The notes: generated by a model not told the origin, from the sequence alone. A stretch of DNA of 64,000 bases from Balaenoptera acutorostrata (GCF_949987535.1 NC_080064.1:39690282-39754281), one strand, 5' to 3'. Shown: positions 21,240 to 32,228, counted from the stretch's first letter. Made by a program: numbers and translations.

Positions 21240-21745
21240 GGAAACATCATTCATTCACTCATTTATTCATTTGCCAAGCATTTACCAGGTCTCTACTCTG
21301 TGCTAGGTGTTCAGAGGCCACAGAGGTGAATCTCACACATTTTCCACCTTCAAGGAGCTCGCAGAATGAGGGTTGACACACCCAAGGTTAAAAGTGACTG
21401 GAAATGTGTGAAAAGCACCAGTGGGAACTAGGGAAACCTAAAGGAAAATCTGGGGAGATCTAAAGATGCCTTCCAGGTGGGAGGACGGCAGTCAGGGAAG
21501 GGGTCTATGAACTGCACTAGGAGGAAGGGTATTGCAGGCAGATGGAACAGGCTGGAGGGAGGGGAACAGAGAGAAGCCGAGGAAAGGAAAGGACGGTGAG
21601 TGTCCAGGTCCCTGGAGGGAGGCCCTGAGGAGGGGAGGCTGGACTTTATCACGAGGACAAGGATGTCATGAGAGGGTTGAAGAATGGTACAGGCAATATA
21701 GTCTCAGATTTGCATTTTAGATTTGGAATATATGGAAAGGATTGG
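21240..21745 (-). repeat. L2 LINE, reverse
   Basis: 'cattcattcactcatttattcatttgccaagcatttaccaggtctctactctgtgctaggtg' is the reversed 3' end, followed by 'tccaccttcaaggagctcg' and, further 5' in the element, 'ggtattgcaggcagatggaacaggctgg' and 'tttgcattttag'. It forms one continuous ~500 bp copy. Confidence 0.8.
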
Positions 21746-21747
21746 CA

Positions 21748-21920
21748 GGGATGCTGGTATAGTGATTAAGATGGCTCAGAATTCTGTCTCAGCCACAAAG
21801 CAGCTGTGGAACAAATTAACTTCCCTGTGCTTGGGTTTCTTATTCTTTAAAAAAGAACTAATAATAGTACCTGCCTCTTAGAGCCACTCTTGAGATAAGA
21901 TGAGATTATGCAAAGGCCTG
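21748..21920 (+). repeat. MIR SINE
   Basis: 'ggtatagtgattaagatggctcagaattctg', 'cttccctgtgcttgggtttcttattctttaaaaaagaactaataatagtacctgcctctta' match MIR in forward order. Confidence 0.8.
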
Positions 21921-21924
21921 TGGC

Positions 21925-22775
21925 GGCTGTCAATGACAGAGTGGGTGCAAATCTAAAGCCGCAGTTCAGGTGTGCACAGAGTGAGGCGCTGCGCTGCCTC
22001 AGTGGGAATTTAATGCTCACTGAGCGGGTAGGAAATGTGACCGTAGTCACGCTTGGTCCGGCTTTGCCGATTGCAGGATGGTACACTGTGTGAAGATGGG
22101 GAGGGGGCTGCTCGGGTCCTCAGTCCCCTGAACTCGTGGTTCCGTCAGAGCTGTCCCTGGCCCCTGCCATGTGGCCCTTCTGGCCTGGCAGCTCTGGGAA
22201 GCTCCCCCAGGCACGTTCTCACCCGAGGGGTCCTAAGTCCTTTCGGCGTGCGGGATCCACGGGCTTTGCTCTGTCCCTCCGCACGGTCTGGATCTGCGGA
22301 ACAGGGCGAGGAGCGCAGAGCCGTTCCCTGCTGGAGGAGGGAGAAACTAGGGGAGAAGTAAAACATCGCTGTTATCTTAACATATGCTTGGGACGAGGGG
22401 TACATCACACAAGCAACGGTCTAACTGACCGGCTGAACAGTCTGTACAGGGACAGAGGAGTGGGATGGGGAAGCCAGCCACTCCGGGGAAGGGGACAGGG
22501 ACAGGTCCAAGGGCAGCTGCTTCTGGCTCCACTTTTCCTCTCCCTGCCCCTCATGGCTTGGCCTGTGCTGGCTGGGCTGGCAGTGCCCACCCTGCCCGGC
22601 CCCCTTCAGGAAGCGCTTTCTGTGAGGGAATCCACCTCATGGGGAACCAGCAGCTAAGACCTCTCCCCAGCCCTCGTCCCGGGCACAGACCCTGTCACTG
22701 CTCCCGCCCTGGGATCCTCCCTGAAGAGTAGAATAGACACAGGTGCGTGCAGGGCCACTCAGGCTCACTGCCCCA
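21925..22775. other. GC-rich unassigned stretch
   Basis: No named repeat and no exon-like structure. The 173-codon + frame (22136-22657) overlaps minus frames of similar size and has no known domain. Confidence 0.4.
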
Positions 22776-22779
22776 GACT

Positions 22780-23075
22780 TGGGTCCACGCACTCAGACAC
22801 ACAAGGACAGGCACACCTGGTGTTCGTATGTGCACGGGGAGACATTCTACACCCATCACGCCTCTGTTCACAAACATTTGAACATAAGCCACTCACAGTC
22901 TGCCCTCTTGTCTACAGATACATTCAATAAACACGCCTTCGCACAGAACCACAGATGCAAAAGTCAAAGTGCACACACGTGGACACACACGCTTGAGTTC
23001 ATCCATACACAGATGTGAGTACCCACGGATCCTTGCGTGCACTGACATATACAAGCGTCACACACACACATACTC
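22780..23075. repeat. Decayed CA-rich tract
   Basis: Repeated CACA, ACACA and CACAG words ('cacacacgc', 'cacacacacatactcacaca') at high density suggest an old (CA)n expansion now heavily mutated. Confidence 0.7.
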
Positions 23076-23079
23076 ACAC

Positions 23080-23640
23080 ATGTCCTTAATCAACAAATAT
23101 TTACTGAGACCGTGGTCATGGGGGATGCATGATGCTAAGTCCTGGAGAAGGAGACAGAGAGAGTCCTTCAGGTGGTATGTTAGTCTGCTTGGGCAGCTAT
23201 AACCAAGTACCACAGATGGGGGCTTAAACAACAGACATTTATCTTCTCGCCATTCCGCAGGTGGTTAGTCCAAAATCAAGATGTTGAAGGTGCCGGTTTC
23301 CTCTGAGGCCTCTCATCTTGGCTTGCAGATGGCCATCTTCTTCCTATAACTTCATATGATCTTCCCTCTGTGCGTGTCTGTGTCCTAATCTCCTCTTCTT
23401 CATAAGGACACCAGTCATATTGAATTAGGGCCCACCCTAATGACCTCATTTTAACTTAATTATCTCTTTAAAGGGAGTTCCATCTAAAATACAGTTACAT
23501 TCCGAGGTACGATGGGGTTAGGACTTCAACATATGAATTTTGAGGAGACAAAACTCAACCCATGGCAGGGAGCTGATCTCTTAGAGGGAAGATAGACCCA
23601 AGAAACAGAAAAAGAAAATGATTCAACTCTGATAAGAGCT
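23080..23640 (-). repeat. L2 LINE 3' end, reverse, split by an LTR
   Basis: 'aatcaacaaatatttactgagaccg' (23087-23112) is the reversed L2 3' terminus. After the MLT1 insert, 'gggagctgatctcttagagggaag' and 'agacccaagaaacagaaaaag' (23568-23625) look like its continuation. Confidence 0.7.
23178..23567 (-). mobile_element. MLT1-type MaLR solo LTR
   Basis: 'tgttagtctgcttgggcagctataaccaagtaccacag', 'gcctctcatcttggcttgcagatggccatctt', 'ggacaccagtcatattgaattagggcccaccctaatgacctcattttaacttaatta' and 'atgaattttgaggagacaaaactcaacccatggca' form a reversed MLT1 LTR. It lies within an L2 copy. Confidence 0.9.
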
Positions 23641-24050
23641 AGGAACATACAGACAGGGACTGAGGGAGAGAACGTGGAGGCGTGCCGTGGAGCCTTAGAC
23701 ATGGCGGTTGGGTAGGAGTCTGCCGAGCAGGTGCTGCCCGTCCTGTCCTGGGCCGAGTGCACTCGGCAGGGCCAAGTCTGTCCACCTCTGCGTTGCAGGC
23801 CTGGCCTGGACTGCGGCTCAGCAAGTGTGTTAGAGGTGGACAGGCAGGTGTGTGGACCAGTGAGTGTGGCGCTCCCTGAAGAGACCCCGCTCTTGTGCAG
23901 GAAAGCCCTGAAGAAGAGGCAGGTGAGGAGACACCTGGTGCCTGAATGCCTGGGTGGTCAGACAGGGTGTGGACGGCCTGGCAGGAACCCAGAGCCCGAG
24001 CCTGAAAAGAAAGCAGGAGGGAGGGATGGTTGGAGATGCCGAGGGCTGCC
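23640..24050. other. Unassigned GC-rich stretch
   Basis: No gene or named repeat is visible; the open frames are short and overlap on both strands. Confidence 0.4.
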
Positions 24051-24055
24051 CTGAA

Positions 24056-24270
24056 TGTCAGTTCTGGGTCTGCTGTGTGACTTTGGGCAAGTCACCTAAC
24101 CTTTCTGAGCCAGTTTCCTCATCCTTAAAATGGAGGATAAAATCATAGCTACCTCACAGAATTGCTGTGAGGATTAAATGAGATCATGTGTGGGAAATGC
24201 TTAACACATTGCCTAGCACATAATTAGTAGGTAATAAATGCTGGCTAATATTGCCATGATTATTAGTACT
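24056..24270 (+). repeat. MIR SINE (well preserved)
   Basis: 'ctgctgtgtgactttgggcaagtcacctaacctttctgagccagtttcctcatccttaaaatgg', 'acctcacagaattgctgtgaggattaaatgag' and 'cctagcacataattagtaggtaataaatgctggct' match MIR closely over the 3' 200 bp. Confidence 0.95.
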
Positions 24271-24289
24271 CTTTCTGGAAAGCAAACAT

Positions 24290-25000
24290 GCCACATACCT
24301 GAGTCATTCTTGGCTCCACCTCTCCTTTACCACGCACATCCACCAACCACCCAGTTCTTGCTGATTCTGCCTCCTTTATGGGCCTTCAGTCTGGCACGCC
24401 TCCTCCATCCCCCTGGGAACAGCCACATCAGCTCCCATCTGGGCATCCTACCAGGCTCCCCCTTGATTTCCCAGCCTCCAGCCTCTCACTCACCAGTCCA
24501 GCCTCCACACTGGCCTCCAGAGAAACTCTCTAAACTGCAAAGCTGGTCATATGACTTCCAGGCTTAAAATCCTCCAGAGCTCAATACCACCCACATGATA
24601 AAGGGCATTCAAGGCCTTTCAGGCTCTGGCCTCAAATTCCAGCCATGGTCAACATACACCGTACCCACTGGCATACTTCCCAGACTCCAAATATCTCAAG
24701 TTCGCTCAGACTTCTGGGCCTTTGCACATACTGTTCCCTCTGCTTGGCAGGGCCCTCCCATCTTCTCTACCCTGACAGCTCTTACTAACCTCCCTTCAAG
24801 ATTGAGATCAAGAGTCAGGAAGTCCTGCGGTGGCCAGACAACTAACCCCGCTCTGGGGCTCCTGGGAGTCAGGCCCGCTCTGCTGCACTGCTGCTGTCTT
24901 GAGTGCCTTAAGAGTAGGAATTTGTCCTGCTCTTTTGGGTGTCCCTGGCACCTGCACAGTGCCTGGCTTAGTCGTTTCTCAAGACATTCTTTGAATCACT
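24290..25000 (+). repeat. L2 LINE, long 3' segment
   Basis: Blocks in order: 'tctctaaactgcaaagctggtcatatgacttccaggcttaaaatcctccagagctc', 'gataaagggcattcaaggcctttcaggctctggcc', 'gggcctttgcacatactgttccctctgcttggcagggccctccc', 'gtccctggcacctgcacagtgcctggcttag'. The open frames here derive from L2. Confidence 0.9.
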
Positions 25001-25009
25001 GAACGAAAG

Positions 25010-25140
25010 CCTGACCCTGTGAAGTAGAGACTGTTCTCTTAGTTTTACGGACAAGTAAACTGGAGTTCAAAAAAGCTAAGCCATCTGCCCAAGCTTACAT
25101 AACCAGGCGAAACTACGGGCAGATCCCTATCTAACACAGT
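25010..25140 (-). repeat. MIR SINE fragment
   Basis: 'tagttttacggacaagtaaactggagttcaaaaaagctaagccatctgcccaagcttacataacc' matches the reversed MIR core. Confidence 0.7.
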
Positions 25141-25144
25141 TTTC

Positions 25145-25310
25145 TCTGCCTGGGGTTCTCTTCCTTCCTTCTCTTTTCTGGCTCATTGTTTAGACTCAGT
25201 TTAGATATCACTGCCTAGAGGAAGCCCTCCAGGCTCTTTCTTATGGGCTCACCCAGCACTTCTTTTCTCACAATACTGTAGAGTAGACTGTTTCTTCCAT
25301 GTGGATTGTG
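25145..25310 (+). repeat. L2 LINE fragment
   Basis: 'gcctggggttctcttccttcc', 'actcagtttagatatcactgcctagaggaagccctccaggc', 'ctcacccagcacttcttttctcacaatactgtag' follow the L2 3' UTR. Confidence 0.75.
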
Positions 25311-25311
25311 A

Positions 25312-26020
25312 ACAGAGGGCCCAGGGCTGCCTCTAGGGTGTTCAGGGTCTCTGTCTATGGAAACAATGAGTCATTCAAAAATCAGCATGTCATCACCATT
25401 CTGGAGACCCAATTTTGTGGGCACCTACAAGAGAAATATCACATTGGCTAGTGGAAGTGACCCATTTGCCAGGCTGCTCTGCTAGGAGCAGGGTCTGGCC
25501 ATGGAGTCCCAGGTCTAACCCATAGAAATTAATCTTGGAGCTCTTCAGGGCATCTGGTCGACCTCATGCATGAAGAAGAGGGTGGAAAAAGCCCTGAGGG
25601 GGAGAAATTGACCAGAGCCCGTGCAGGTCTCAGTCCAGGCTCAGCATCCCACCTGAATGGCACTGCTGGCTCTGGACAGTCTCAGGCATCAGAAAGGGAC
25701 TTGGAAAAATTTGAGGAAAGCACTCCAAAGTGTGGGGCTGCCTGAGGAGTGGGGCAGGAGCAGGAGTCCTTGCCCAGACCAAAAAGCAATACCATTGGGG
25801 ACTATATCCATCCTGTTCACAAATGGGACAATATAGCTATGGGACCATGCATATGGCCAAGCCTATGGGGTAACAGAGTTACTTAAAATGTGGGTGGCAT
25901 TAACAGAAGAATAGTCTCTAGATCAAGCGAGGTCAGTATCTGCTATTTTCTGCCGGCCAGTGCACATCTAAAATTAGATGTTCAGTGATGAGCTCCCTGT
26001 TTGAAGAGGAACAGGGAGGA
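25312..26020. other. Unassigned stretch
   Basis: No confident repeat name and no coding signal. Texture is like an old LTR or DNA-transposon remnant but nothing decisive is visible. Confidence 0.4.
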
Positions 26021-26029
26021 ATTAGACTA

Positions 26030-26345
26030 TGTTTAGCGATTAGAAGGGTCATTACATAGAAGGAAAAACAAATTAATATTGTGAGAGCCCAAAGGGCAAA
26101 GCCAGGGTGGGGGATGAAAGTGGAGAGATTTCAGCTAGATTTTAGAAAGTATATTCTAATAATTCCAACTCCTCAGAACCGGACTAGGCTGCCTGGGGAG
26201 ATAGTGAGGTCTCTGTGCCTAGAGGTGTGCAAATAGTGGGTGGATGGGCCACCCTCTGAGAGGCTTCGGGGCAGATTCCTGCCCTGGGCGTGGTCCAGTT
26301 AAACCCTCTGTAAGGCCTTTCCAACCCTAAGCTTCTGAGACTAAC
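26030..26345 (+). repeat. L3/CR1-type LINE 3' end
   Basis: 'gattttagaaagtatattctaataattcc', 'aggctgcctggggagatagtgaggtctctgtgcctagagg', 'ctctgagaggcttcggggcagattcctgccctgggcg' and 'aaggcctttccaaccctaagcttctgaga' match the order of the L3/CR1 3' end. CR1-like LINEs predate placental mammals. Confidence 0.75.
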
Positions 26346-26550
26346 CCTTCAGTGAGAATCTATCTTGTGCTGGATATCATGGGGATGAAAAGAGAAGAGA
26401 GCTGGAGCTGCAGCCCCCAAGGTGCATGTGTCATTATGGGGGGTGGGGTAGTGGAGGTTCTAGGGCCTCTGAAAGCCCAGAGGGAGGAACCATCTTGCAC
26501 CCTGACCACGATGATGCCTTTGAAGGCCAAGGATGTTGACATTCGAGAGG

Positions 26551-26760
26551 AATGCTGTCCAACTGAACTTCCTACGATGATGGAAATGTTTTATATCTGT
26601 GCTATCTGGTAGGACAGCCCTTGAAATGTGGCTAGAAGGCTGGATTTTTGATTTAATTTAATTTTATTAGCCATATGTGGTGATTGCCTACTGTAGTGGG
26701 CAGCACAGATATAGAATATTTCCATCATTGCAGAAAGTTCTTCTGGACAGTACTGCTCCA
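26551..26760. mobile_element. hAT-Charlie DNA transposon, MER3/MER58-like
   Basis: The ends are inverted: 'gctgtccaactgaacttcctacgatgatggaaatgttttatatctgtgc' on the left and 'gcacagatatagaatatttccatcattgcagaaagttcttctggacag' on the right. The centre has 'ttgaaatgtggctag' and 'ttaatttaattttattagcc'. Non-autonomous element; exact family name is from memory. Confidence 0.8.
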
Positions 26761-26884
26761 GAGAGTTTCAACAGGCAGCTCCATGACCCTGAGGCCCAGA
26801 AGAGGTTCTGCCCTGAGGACCCTTCCTTTCCTTCCCTCATAGTGTCAGTAACACAGAGAGGGAAACCTCCAGACTGGGAGACAG

Positions 26885-27000
26885 AGTACCTGCTTCAGCA
26901 CTGGACAGGCCTGCTTGCTGTGTGACTTCAGGTAAATCCCTCACCTCTCTGGGCTACAGCTTCAATAAAATGAGAAGTCAAACTATAATAGGACTTTTAA
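26885..27000 (+). repeat. MIR SINE fragment
   Basis: 'cttgctgtgtgacttcaggtaaatccctcacctctctgggctacagcttcaataaaatgagaagtc' matches MIR. Confidence 0.75.
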
Positions 27001-27004
27001 AATT

Positions 27005-27600
27005 TTACTTTTTTCAAATGAAGACTCAGTGGGTCTGGGGTTCGGAGCGTCCTCTCCTCTCCTCTCAGGAGAGGAAAGGAAGCCTTCACTCCTTACCCCC
27101 TCCCCGCTTCCCCCTTTCCCTCCATTGCCCCCAACCTTCCACCACCCAGGCCTCAGCTCCCAGCGACCCGAAGAACTTTTGTATTTACCGCTTAGCACTT
27201 GCTGTACAGGTCTATGACCTTCTTTAGAAACTTTTTCTTTATGAGTTTATTTTGGCTTGTGCCAAGCATTCATAAAATTCCTAGGGAACTGGGGGTTTAA
27301 AAGTCGGGCTTGTAAAAGGAGTAGGTGGGAGGGGGTGGGAACTGGGCAGAGAGGGGAGAGGACGGCAGCCTGCCCTGGGAAGCCAGGGGAAAAGGAGAAG
27401 TCTTCCATTCTCCACTCCAGGCCTCCCCACCTGTGAGCTCTGAGTCAGGTCATTAAAAGGGGAGAAGAGGTGGAGGAGAGAGGAGAGGGTGGATGGAGGG
27501 AGTTGGGAGGAAGAAATTGGAGGCACGGAGGCTGAGATGTTCCCACTGGGCGAGCAGAGCTGGGCCCGGTTCTGATAAGGGGTCCCTCTGGCTTGTCTCG
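27005..27600. other. Unassigned stretch with purine/pyrimidine-rich parts
   Basis: CTCTCCTCTCC-type runs (27047-27070) and GGAGAGGA-type runs (27340-27530) dominate. No gene or dispersed repeat is recognised. Confidence 0.45.
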
Positions 27601-28320
27601 GGTTTTTCTTGTCATTCATCTCTCCTTTGCCTTGGCAGCTCCTCAGCTGGAGACACTGGTGAATGGCGCAGAGAGCACAGGGCATATGAAACAAATTAGG
27701 TCTCCGTTACAGCCACCCAGAGGCGGGTGATAGATGGGGGCCTGCGTTCACGGCAAAGCTAATTGGCAACACACAGAGACATCCAAGAAAGTATATTATT
27801 TTGCCAGACTTTGGAGTCATTGAGCTTTTTTTTTTTTTTTTTTAATTGTAGAACATTATACAGCCGGAGATAAAAAGCACAGTGAAAGTTTTAAATCTAA
27901 TAAAAGCATTTGACTGCAGAGTAACAATAACATACACAGAGAAGTTTGATTTGGATTCAGGTTTTATTAATGTTCTTTCATTGCAAAATGTTTCCAATTA
28001 AAAAACAATTCCGAGAGCACCACATTAATAAACCGCTTGTCTTTCGGAAGGGCCAGAGATTTGGAAATGCAGTGGTGGACAAATACACACACATACACAC
28101 ACAGTGCTACCAGGAGCTTATTCCAACGCCTAGTGTGTTCCAAATTGGGGTTTGTTCAGCTCAGACCTGGAGAGAGGTGAAAAACCTCATGGCTGAGCTT
28201 GGAGAAAAAGCACCTGAAGTTTTTCACCATCACCCTGATCCAAGGACCCCCCAAATCATCCACAAACCTGGCCCACATGTCACCAAGCATGGATTAGCAA
28301 AGACTGGAATATTCTAGGCC
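27600..28320. promoter_or_regulatory. Candidate conserved non-coding segment
   Basis: Repeat-poor, AT-balanced text such as 'aattggcaacacacagagac', 'gtagaacattatacagccgg', 'cattaataaaccgcttgtc' and 'caaaatgtttccaattaaa' has the look of a long vertebrate conserved element. A 20-nt T run at about 27824-27843 and a short (CA)n at 28084-28105 interrupt it. No splice sites or codon signal are convincing. Confidence 0.4.
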
Positions 28321-28499
28321 TCAGTTCCCCCACTTACAAAACGAGGCTGTTGGGTTCAGTGGTCTGAGAGGATGTCAGGATTCCTCCAGGGGAATCCTTC
28401 GATTGTCCCCAAAGTTTTCTTAATCCTCACTCTAGGAAAAGTTGACTAAATCTGAAATTGATTAGCAACAGGACACCCAACCACTGTTGAAACCTGTCA

Positions 28500-28870
28500 A
28501 ACCAAGGGCTGGTGCTTGTGCCTAGTTGTTTGTAAAGAGTAACTAGTCATTTGACCAACCCCAACTGGAAGTCTCAGAATAACCAGCTGTCTGCCTAATA
28601 CGGTGGGCCTGGGGCTGGGTGGGGATGTCAGATGATTTTTAACGGGGTGGTTTTCAAAGGAACTTCATGTTTGCAGAGTGAGTGGTAAATTAATCAGTTC
28701 CTTGACTAATTCCCGACAAGTTGTTTTTAGAAGAACTGGTCATTTTCAATTCAACCACGTATTTAACTATATCCAACTGTTTAGTTTTCTGACCCCACAC
28801 AAGTGCAGTTTTAACGCTGATGAGGAAATAACAATTCTAACTTGGTGCTTTTGTAGGTGACTTGAGCTGT
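28500..28870. promoter_or_regulatory. Candidate conserved non-coding segment
   Basis: Unique AT-balanced sequence with 'taaattaatcagttccttgactaattcccgac', 'ccacgtatttaactatatcc' and 'aggaaataacaattctaac'. It contains several TAAT cores. Conservation is inferred, not seen. Confidence 0.35.
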
Positions 28871-29649
28871 TTGGCCTCTGAGGCCCAGCCTATGTGGGTC
28901 GGTTTGGGGGAGTTAATATCTCCTTAGCAGACATTCCCTGCACTGATTCATCCGGGGGGTGGGGCCCACAGGAATGCTGGTCATAAACCTAAAAATAAGC
29001 TCCTCTTTTCCCAAAAGTAAGAAGTTGGGTCTTCGTTCCAGGAGGGTGTCAGAGAGGGCTGGGCTCAGCTTTCCAGCTGTTCGCAGCTTTGGCAGCTGAA
29101 TCTTCATTCTCATCCCTTCACACACCCCGCCCCAGTCATCTCTCCCATCCAACCTCCGGCCCAGGCCCCTGATCTAGAGCCCCCCAGAGATGGGCAAAGA
29201 CAACCTCGAAACCCACAGAGTCACTTGATCAAGACAGACCCCCAGGGCCAGGTTTCCAGGGCTCTCCTGGTCCGGTACCCAAGGCGGCCAGCTCAGCACC
29301 AGCTTAAAAGCTCTTCCTGGGTCAGCTTTTCAAACAGAAGAGAGAAAGGGAATTAACTCATTTTTCCTTTGGTGGCCTCTGCTCCTACTCCGACTTGCCC
29401 TTCCCATAACTTCGGTGTCCCACGTGGATTTCCAAGGTCCTGGAGAAAGGCCACAAAGTGTAGAGCCCGGTCTGAGGAGGGTCAGTCTACCTCTCAGCCC
29501 CACTGCACGACCCGATGACCCCTCCCACCCCCTGTCCCGGCCGCCACACCCCAGTGCCTTGGAAGGCTGGCTCGGTCTGGAGGTGACCACTGCCCCGGGG
29601 CTCTCTCCTCTCCACCTTCCCAGGGCCTGGATGGCCTTTGAGTAAACAG

Positions 29650-29948
29650 ATAGCCCAGTGAGGTATGTGATCAATTAGCTTTGCTGAAAATACAATCATT
29701 TTGTTATTCCAAGCTGATGAGAAGGCCTCTTCGGCCTGCTCTCCCAGCCTCCACATGCCAATCAGCCCGTGTCACCGATACAATTTTCCACATAAACACA
29801 ACCTTTGTGCAACATCTACTCTTGTAAATAGATGTAATTCCCAAACCAAATAACGCACTTGGAGGGGAAATGGATATTACGCATGCAAAAAGAAAAGCCG
29901 GCGATTTTTACACTTTCCAGGCAACAAAAGATTACCCCTAATTGCGAC
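29650..29948. promoter_or_regulatory. Candidate conserved non-coding element, strongest in the window
   Basis: The sequence is unique and dense in transcription-factor-like words: 'gatcaattagctttg', 'aaaatacaatcattttgtta', 'ttccacataaacacaacc' (forkhead-like ATAAACA), 'cttgtaaatagatg', 'ttacgcatgcaaaaag' (octamer-like) and 'cccctaattgcgacc'. It has no repeat similarity or open frame of note. Texture alone supports an enhancer call. Confidence 0.45.
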
Positions 29949-29949
29949 C

Positions 29950-30006
29950 GGGGAGGGGGGAGGGGGGAGGGGGGAGGGGGAAGTGGGGCGGGTGGGTGAG
30001 GGGGGC
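29950..30006 (+). repeat. G-run array with G-quadruplex potential
   Basis: Four successive runs of five or more G separated by single A (GGGGAGGGGGGAGGGGGGAG type) continue into GTGGGGCGGGTGGGTGAGGGGGG. Any four runs satisfy the G-quadruplex pattern. It directly abuts the candidate enhancer on its left. Confidence 0.85.
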
Positions 30007-30149
30007 AGCGGCCTCGGCCGCTGGGAAGTAGGGAGGCCAGCTTCCAGGCGGGGTTTTTTTTCTCCCTCTGCACATGTGTGAGAGCAGACCACCAGGAACG
30101 GCTCAACCCGGGATTTGTCCTGTTCAGGCATCGGGGAGAACGTGTTGTT

Positions 30150-31530
30150 GTTCTTAATATCTTAAGGGAAACAGCAAGTTACTTAATTATGAGGTTCGGT
30201 CTCCCTTGCCAGGAGGGACCCCCTCCAAACCCGAAACTGTACGCATCCTGTTGCAGAAATGTCCCCCGACATTCCTGGATGGGAATGGTCCTGGTGGGCC
30301 GGGGAGTGTGCGAGTTCCTCTGAAAGGCCCCGGTGTGCCTTTCTCGATGTTCTGCTCGCTTAAGTTGATTCCTGAATTAGACCTTGAAAGCCAGGGAAGT
30401 TCCCGGCAGCCGGGACGGAGAACGCCGCAGAACCCACTGTGTAATCCTGGCCAGGTTCTGGGCACGGGCTGCCTCCTGGGTATCCCAGCGCCAGGGAAAT
30501 GAAAGCTGGGACACCCCCTCTCGTGCCTCTGGTCTCCCCGTGCCCCCTGGTGTGGGAGGGAAAAAGCTCTTTGGGGTCACCATCAGCCCTTGCGCAGGTC
30601 CCAGGCCAGCCACGGTGGGTAGGGGTGCTCCAGAGGGGGCGAGCAGCCCATAGGAGGAAGCTGCGGGCTTGCAGAGTACCAGCAGGCCTGGGGGCAGCGT
30701 CTCCCAGGACCCGCAGCCAACCCCATGCTGGGCCAGGCAGTGTGATGCACATTAGAGCTTTACCTGGAGGTGACAGCTGGACAGTGCAAGAGTCACAGAA
30801 GATGTTGTTTCTGATGAGGATTACTTCTGTCTTTTGCAAACTTGTTCCTATTAGCAGGTGAGTGATGCCATCTTGGTCTCAGTGCTTTATCTCACCTAAG
30901 TTCAAAGCAGTGAGTGAGGAGTCAGGGAAGGGGTTGCTGGTTGGTATATGAGAGAAGGAGCATGGGCGAGCAGAGAGGAATAGGCAGAGTGACCATGGGG
31001 CTCCCTTCCAGAGGGGTGGGCAGTTCCAGTAACACTTCAGCTACAAAAGATTTTTCTTTCTGACCCCCACTCCCACCCTCCCCTCCCCCTGCCCATGAAA
31101 CGCGGCCTAAGAACCCTTATCCCCCAGCTTCCATCCGTCCCGGGCTCCTGAAGGCCATCTGAAACTCATTAGCTGCTTGAAATGATTGTCATGGGAGCCC
31201 TTGATGGAGAACAAGAAAGGGAGAGGGATACTTTTAAAGGACAGCAATCGGGACCCAAACGCTGGCAGATGTTTGGAAACTGGGCTGTTGAAGAGGGGCC
31301 TCTGGGAGGCATGGGGGCCACTCCTGGTCCTGACCCTGGGCCGGGCCCCACCTCCACACGCCTTTGTCTTGCAGCAGTTCCAGGAGCTTAGGCTCCTTCG
31401 CTGAGGAGGAAAGACAGGCGGCCCTGGGACGCTACAATCCAAATCAGAGGACATCTGTGCTGGTCACTTGATTCAGTTTCAACTTAATTCATGTACTTTG
31501 TAGATGAAGCAACTTTCTGTTTGTAATAAT
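30150..31530. other. Unassigned repeat-poor stretch
   Basis: No repeat or exon is recognised. 30140-30200 ('ttcttaatatcttaagggaaacagcaagttacttaattatgagg') looks like further conserved non-coding text. The 159-codon minus frame (30360-30839) lies opposite similar-sized + frames and has no domain. Confidence 0.4.
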
Positions 31531-31539
31531 GAAATCATA

Positions 31540-32190
31540 AACTATAAGAAATGTTGGAATTATGACAGTATACAATATTAAGATCATGGAACTAAGAGTC
31601 ATGGAATTACAGACTCTCAAAATACAGAACTTGGACTAAAAATATCTTTGCATTGTAGGATTTTAGAAGCCCAGACTATTAGAATATATCAGAATATATA
31701 GACTGTTAGAATTCTTGAAAAAATAATTTATAGAATCACAGATATGATTTAGGTTCTTAGTAGCATAAAACATTAGAATTATGGAATTTTAGGATTATGG
31801 AATCAGAATTCTATAATACTAGAATTGTAGAGCATTGGAAATATGGAAGATAAATTTATAGAAATCTAGAATCGTGGTCTCTTAGAATCAGAATGCAAGA
31901 ATGGTGGAATGTTAGAATACTAAGTTAAGGAAACATTGAATGATAAAATCTTAGAATATTGGCACCATGGAATGGTAAAATTAGAAAAGCATAGACTTTT
32001 ACAGTCCTAGCAGTTTATAATAACAGACTCATTGGATTACAGACTCTTAGAATCACAGATAATTAGAATCAGAAAGTGTCTGTTTTGTTAGAGAAGTATA
32101 GGATCTATGAACTACAGAATTTTGGAATTATAGGCTTTTAGACACAGGCTTGACGAATTTTAGAGGCAAAAAGGGATTTAGAGGTCATTT
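31540..32190 (-). repeat. L3/CR1 LINE end with an expanded 8-bp terminal array
   Basis: From about 31540 to 32150 the text is a decayed array of 8 bp units of the form GAATNNTA/GAATNNTG. For example GAATTATG, GAATTTTA, GGATTATG and GAATCAGA are consecutive at 31776-31807. At the right end 'gaattttagaggcaaaaagggatttagaggtcatttagccctac' is the reversed L3/CR1 3' end. CR1-type LINEs end in a short 8-bp-type repeat, so the array is best read as that tail, expanded to about 75 units. Confidence 0.75.
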
Positions 32191-32228
32191 AGCCCTACTT
32201 GTGGCCCAGCCCGAATCTTCACCTAAGT

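Noticed and set aside
22136..22657. Plus-strand frame of 173 codons
   Set aside because: GC-rich DNA with opposing frames of similar size; no domain, splice sites or upstream promoter signal.
30360..30839. Minus-strand frame of 159 codons
   Set aside because: Overlapped by comparable frames on the other strand; no domain or splice context.
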